Made by a program: the position numbers and the translations under genes. A stretch of 5,941 nucleotides of DNA, taken from assembly GCA_018376005.1 (NCBI GenBank), contig JAHACE010000104.1, forward strand, positions 1-5,941. The letters are read 5' to 3'. Below the pieces are notes generated by a model. The model saw only the letters and a program-made list of their open reading frames with translations, searched no databases and was not told the DNA's origin. Shown here piece after piece: positions 4,011 to 5,941 of this stretch; position 1 is the first letter of the stretch, and every line of letters begins with the position of its first letter. The DNA is from Atopobium sp. (GTDB lineage Bacteria; Actinomycetota; Coriobacteriia; Coriobacteriales; Atopobiaceae).

Positions 4011-5056
4011 ATGGACGCATTGTATATAGCAACCTCAGAAGAACTTTCCGCATTTTGTGAGCGAGCAAAGACATCGCATATCCTTGCAGTTGATACGGAG
4101 TTTCTTCGCGAGAAAACCTACTTTCCCAAGCTTTGCCTGGTGCAGGTTTCCACAGGTTCAGAGATTGCTGCGATTGATCCCTTCTAGAGAAAATGGATTG
4201 CGCGTGCGCTCCTGTATTTGATACGCAGGTAGCAGCTGCATTTTTGGGCATGCGTCAGCAGGTGAGCTACGCCGGTCTGGTAGAAAATTTTGCTAACGTT
4301 AAGCTTGCTAAGGCTGAGTCTTTAACAGATTGGTCAAAGCGACCTCTTGATAAAGAGCAGCTGGTATATGCCGAGGATGACGTGAGATATCTTCCCGCAA
4401 TCTACAATCAAATGGTCGAGAAGCTCATCAAGCTTGATCGTCTGAGCTGGGTAAAGCCAGAGATGGACCAGCACACCAATATTGAGCAGTATCGTCGAGA
4501 TCCCTATCAGGCATATCTCCGTTTGAAGCGTTCTGGTTCGCTTACGCGTAGACAGCTTGCTATTGCTCGAGAGGTGTGCGCCTGGCGAGAAGAAACTGCT
4601 GCTAAAAGAGATGTTCCACGTAAGTGGGTGCTTTCTGACGAACTTATTATTGAGATTTGTCGCCGTGTTCCTACAACACCAGATAGACTGCGCAAAATTC
4701 GTGGTACCGAGCAGATTTCTCAAGGTGGGGTAGTGCATCTTTTGGATGCAATCAAACGTGGTCAAAAGACTCCCGCTGATCAGTGTCCAAAAATTGAGCA
4801 TCACGCTCATCCTTCAGCTGGCTCTGAAGGTGTTGTTGAGCTTATGTATGCTCTTATCAGGATTGTTTCAGAAAAAGAGGGAATTGCATCTCCGTTAATT
4901 GCCAACAAAGATGATCTTACTGATTTACTTTTGGATAGGTCTGACGCAAGACTTAAAACCGGATGGCGCTATCAATTAGTAGGCAAGCAACTTGTTGGAC
5001 TACTCAATGGCGAGGTAGGACTAACAGTTAAAAACGGTCGAGTAGAGCTACTGTAA
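4011..5056 (+). pseudogene. rnd: Ribonuclease D, broken by an internal deletion and frame change
   Basis: RNase D is a 3'-5' exoribonuclease of the DEDDy family that trims tRNA precursors. The N-terminal piece (4011-4187, 58 codons from ATG) contains motif I, A27-V-D28-T-E30-F-L-R-E-K-T-Y-F-P-K-L, and ends at a TAG directly after A-A-I-D-P-F. A different frame then resumes with L-E-K-M-D-C-A-C-A-P-V-F-D-T-Q (from 4184; ATG at 4193) and runs to 5056. It carries motif III (Y-A-E-D-D, ATG-based residues 59-63) and an HRDC domain (about 113-190). Aligned from memory with E. coli RNase D, about 31 residues are missing between IDPF and LEKMD, including motif II (H-A-x-x-x-D-L-E-V). The frames imply that about 90-100 bases are lost, with a length of 3n+1. 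Neither fragment has all catalytic acidic residues, so no active enzyme is expected. The start at 4011 is by family homology; its ribosome binding site is weak. A sequencing or assembly error is the main alternative. Confidence 0.82.
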
Positions 5057-5106
5057 AAGCTGCTCCTAATCTTAAGAACAAGTAGCTACCGATTACTCTT
5101 GCAAAC

Positions 5107-5137
5107 CTGACTTTTTGTCCGGTGAGTTGGGTATACT
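5107..5137 (+). promoter_or_regulatory. Probable sigma-70-type promoter of the zinc peptidase gene
   Basis: TATACT at 5132-5137 matches TATAAT at 5 of 6 positions. A -35 candidate is CTGACT (5107-5112) with a 19-base spacer, or TGACTT one base later with 18. It lies in the 109-base gap after the RNase D stop and about 30 bases upstream of the peptidase start, so the peptidase and xseA can be transcribed independently of the broken RNase D gene. Confidence 0.42.
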
Positions 5138-5165
5138 CATCTTTATACATAGATAGGAGAAAAAC

Positions 5166-5852
5166 ATGTATTACTCAGGTGCGTTTATCCCATACGTTGT
5201 TCTAGTAGTTGCCTCGTTGGTGCTCGGATTGGGTACTCAGTGGTACATCAAACATGAATTTAAAAAGTATTCTCTAGTTCCTTCGGGGTTTAATGCCACC
5301 GGCGCTTCTGTTGCTCGTACCATGATGGACACTAATGGAGCAGCCAATGTTGGCATTAAGAGAATTTCTGGTGAGCTCACCGATAACTTTGATCCACGTG
5401 ACAATTGTCTGCACCTCTCTGATGCAAATTTCTCTGAGGGCAGCGTAGCTTCAGTTGCTGTTTCTTGTCATGAAGCAGGTCATGCTGTTCAGACCGCTAA
5501 GATGTACATGCCATCCCGCGTTCGTTCCGCTCTTGTTCCTGTTGTTAATTTAGCATCCGCAGCATGGATTTATGTTTTTATTGCTGGTGTCTTGCTAAAT
5601 GTTTCAGGCATGACCGTGCTAGCAATTTGGCTGTATGCATTCACCTTCTTATTCCATATAGTTACGCTTCCTGTAGAGATTGATGCTTCAAGGCGTGGAT
5701 TAGCCTTTTTGAAGGCAAATGCTCCTGCAGGCTTTGACTACAATGGCGCTAAAAAGGTACTGATTGCCGCTGCTCTTACTTACGTAGCTGCTGCAATGGT
5801 TTCTGCACTCCAACTTCTATATCTGCTTGGTTCTTCCAGAAGCAGGAACTAG
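5166..5852 (+). CDS. Membrane zinc metallopeptidase, YugP-like (PF04298)
   Basis: A 228-residue integral membrane protein of the neutral zinc metallopeptidase family typified by Bacillus YugP; its physiological substrate is not established. The catalytic signature is H102-E103-A-G-H106 (V-S-C-H-E-A-G-H-A-V-Q). Glu171 in L-P-V-E-I-D-A-S, after the central membrane segments, is the likely third zinc ligand. Other family landmarks are L71-T-D-N-F-D-P-R-D..L-H-L-S and the early Y-I-K-H-E-F-K-K-Y segment. Hydrophobic segments lie near 5-24, 121-145, 148-170 and 197-222. Length is normal. AGGAG (5155-5159) lies 6 bases before the ATG, a strong ribosome binding site. The stop is followed after 2 bases by the xseA ATG, so the two genes are probably co-transcribed. 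Confidence 0.92.
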   Translation: MYYSGAFIPYVVLVVASLVLGLGTQWYIKHEFKKYSLVPSGFNATGASVARTMMDTNGAANVGIKRISGELTDNFDPRDNCLHLSDANFSEGSVASVAVSCHEAGHAVQTAKMYMPSRVRSALVPVVNLASAAWIYVFIAGVLLNVSGMTVLAIWLYAFTFLFHIVTLPVEIDASRRGLAFLKANAPAGFDYNGAKKVLIAAALTYVAAAMVSALQLLYLLGSSRSRN

Positions 5853-5854
5853 TA

Positions 5855-5941
5855 ATGGATCAGATTCAAGAGAAAGAAGATTCTGTTCTTTCGGTATCTG
5901 ATGCGGTGCTCTTTGCAAAAAATGAAGTTGCCTCAATGCCA
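5855..5941 (+). CDS. xseA: Exodeoxyribonuclease VII large subunit, N-terminus only (runs off the window)
   Basis: The first 29 codons are present. The stretch S-V-L-S-V-S-D-A-V-L-F-A-K-N-E-V at residues 10-25 is the usual opening of XseA, just before its OB-fold nucleic-acid-binding domain. XseA forms with XseB the exonuclease VII complex, which degrades single-stranded DNA from both ends. The ATG is 2 bases after the peptidase stop and is preceded by AGGA in the peptidase's last codons. Only the N-terminus is visible, so the catalytic domain and the presence of xseB downstream cannot be checked here. Confidence 0.72.
   Translation, partial: MDQIQEKEDSVLSVSDAVLFAKNEVASMP

Noticed and set aside
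4108..4118. CGAGAAAACC in RNase D, near-match to the dispersed motif
   Set aside because: An extra A breaks the core, and the bases encode the conserved R-E-K-T-Y of RNase D motif I.
4334..4810. 158-codon minus-strand open frame opposite RNase D
   Set aside because: It is a shadow of the RNase D C-terminal half, which has recognisable motif III and HRDC sequence.
5041..5095. AGTAGAGCTACT and a distant AGTAGCT as a terminator for RNase D
   Set aside because: The close stem has five pairs and a two-base loop, the distant pairing leaves about 30 bases in the loop, and there is no T-run after either.

Overview
The window reads as ordinary chromosomal DNA from an actinobacterium, most likely a Coriobacteriia/Atopobiaceae-type organism (Atopobium, Lancefieldella or Olsenella relatives). 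The basis is intermediate GC content by eye and a gene set of RNase D, YugP-like zinc peptidase and exonuclease VII, diacylglycerol kinase, FatA-like thioesterase and a PF06541 membrane protein. The lineage is an inference and was not tested by any search. No phage, insertion sequence, CRISPR array, tRNA or rRNA is visible.

Layout. The left two thirds (about 1-3921) is read from the minus strand. In transcription order it holds a lipid kinase of the diacylglycerol kinase family (3921-2986), an HD-domain phosphohydrolase (2910-2317), a PF06541 membrane protein with a long Ala/Lys/Gln-rich repeat tail (2320-1418), an acyl-ACP thioesterase (1358-642), a MutT-type Nudix hydrolase (640-209), and the first codons of another gene leaving the window (22-1). 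The HD and PF06541 genes overlap by 4 bases and the thioesterase and Nudix genes are 1 base apart, so these four look like one operon. The kinase may be its first gene or a separate unit. The right third is read from the plus strand: a broken RNase D gene (4011-5056), a membrane zinc metallopeptidase with its own promoter and ribosome binding site (5166-5852), and the start of xseA (5855 to the window end).

How the genes may work together. The minus-strand cluster combines lipid functions (fatty acyl release, lipid phosphorylation, a multi-pass membrane protein) with nucleotide or phosphate hydrolases (Nudix, HD). Membrane-lipid homeostasis plus housecleaning is a reasonable reading but not proven. 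The plus-strand genes are nucleic-acid processing and envelope-protease genes.

Three signals stand out. (1) The 10-mer CGAGAAACCC, part of a longer consensus TGTCGAGAAACCCGTC, occurs four times in 2.3 kb, always in the same orientation, near or just past the 3' ends of the minus-strand genes. (2) The RNase D gene has lost about 90-100 bases, including exonuclease motif II, and changes frame. (3) The PF06541 protein carries a tail of 11-residue and 7-residue repeats resembling LEA-type amphipathic helices. I see no convincing new multi-gene system.
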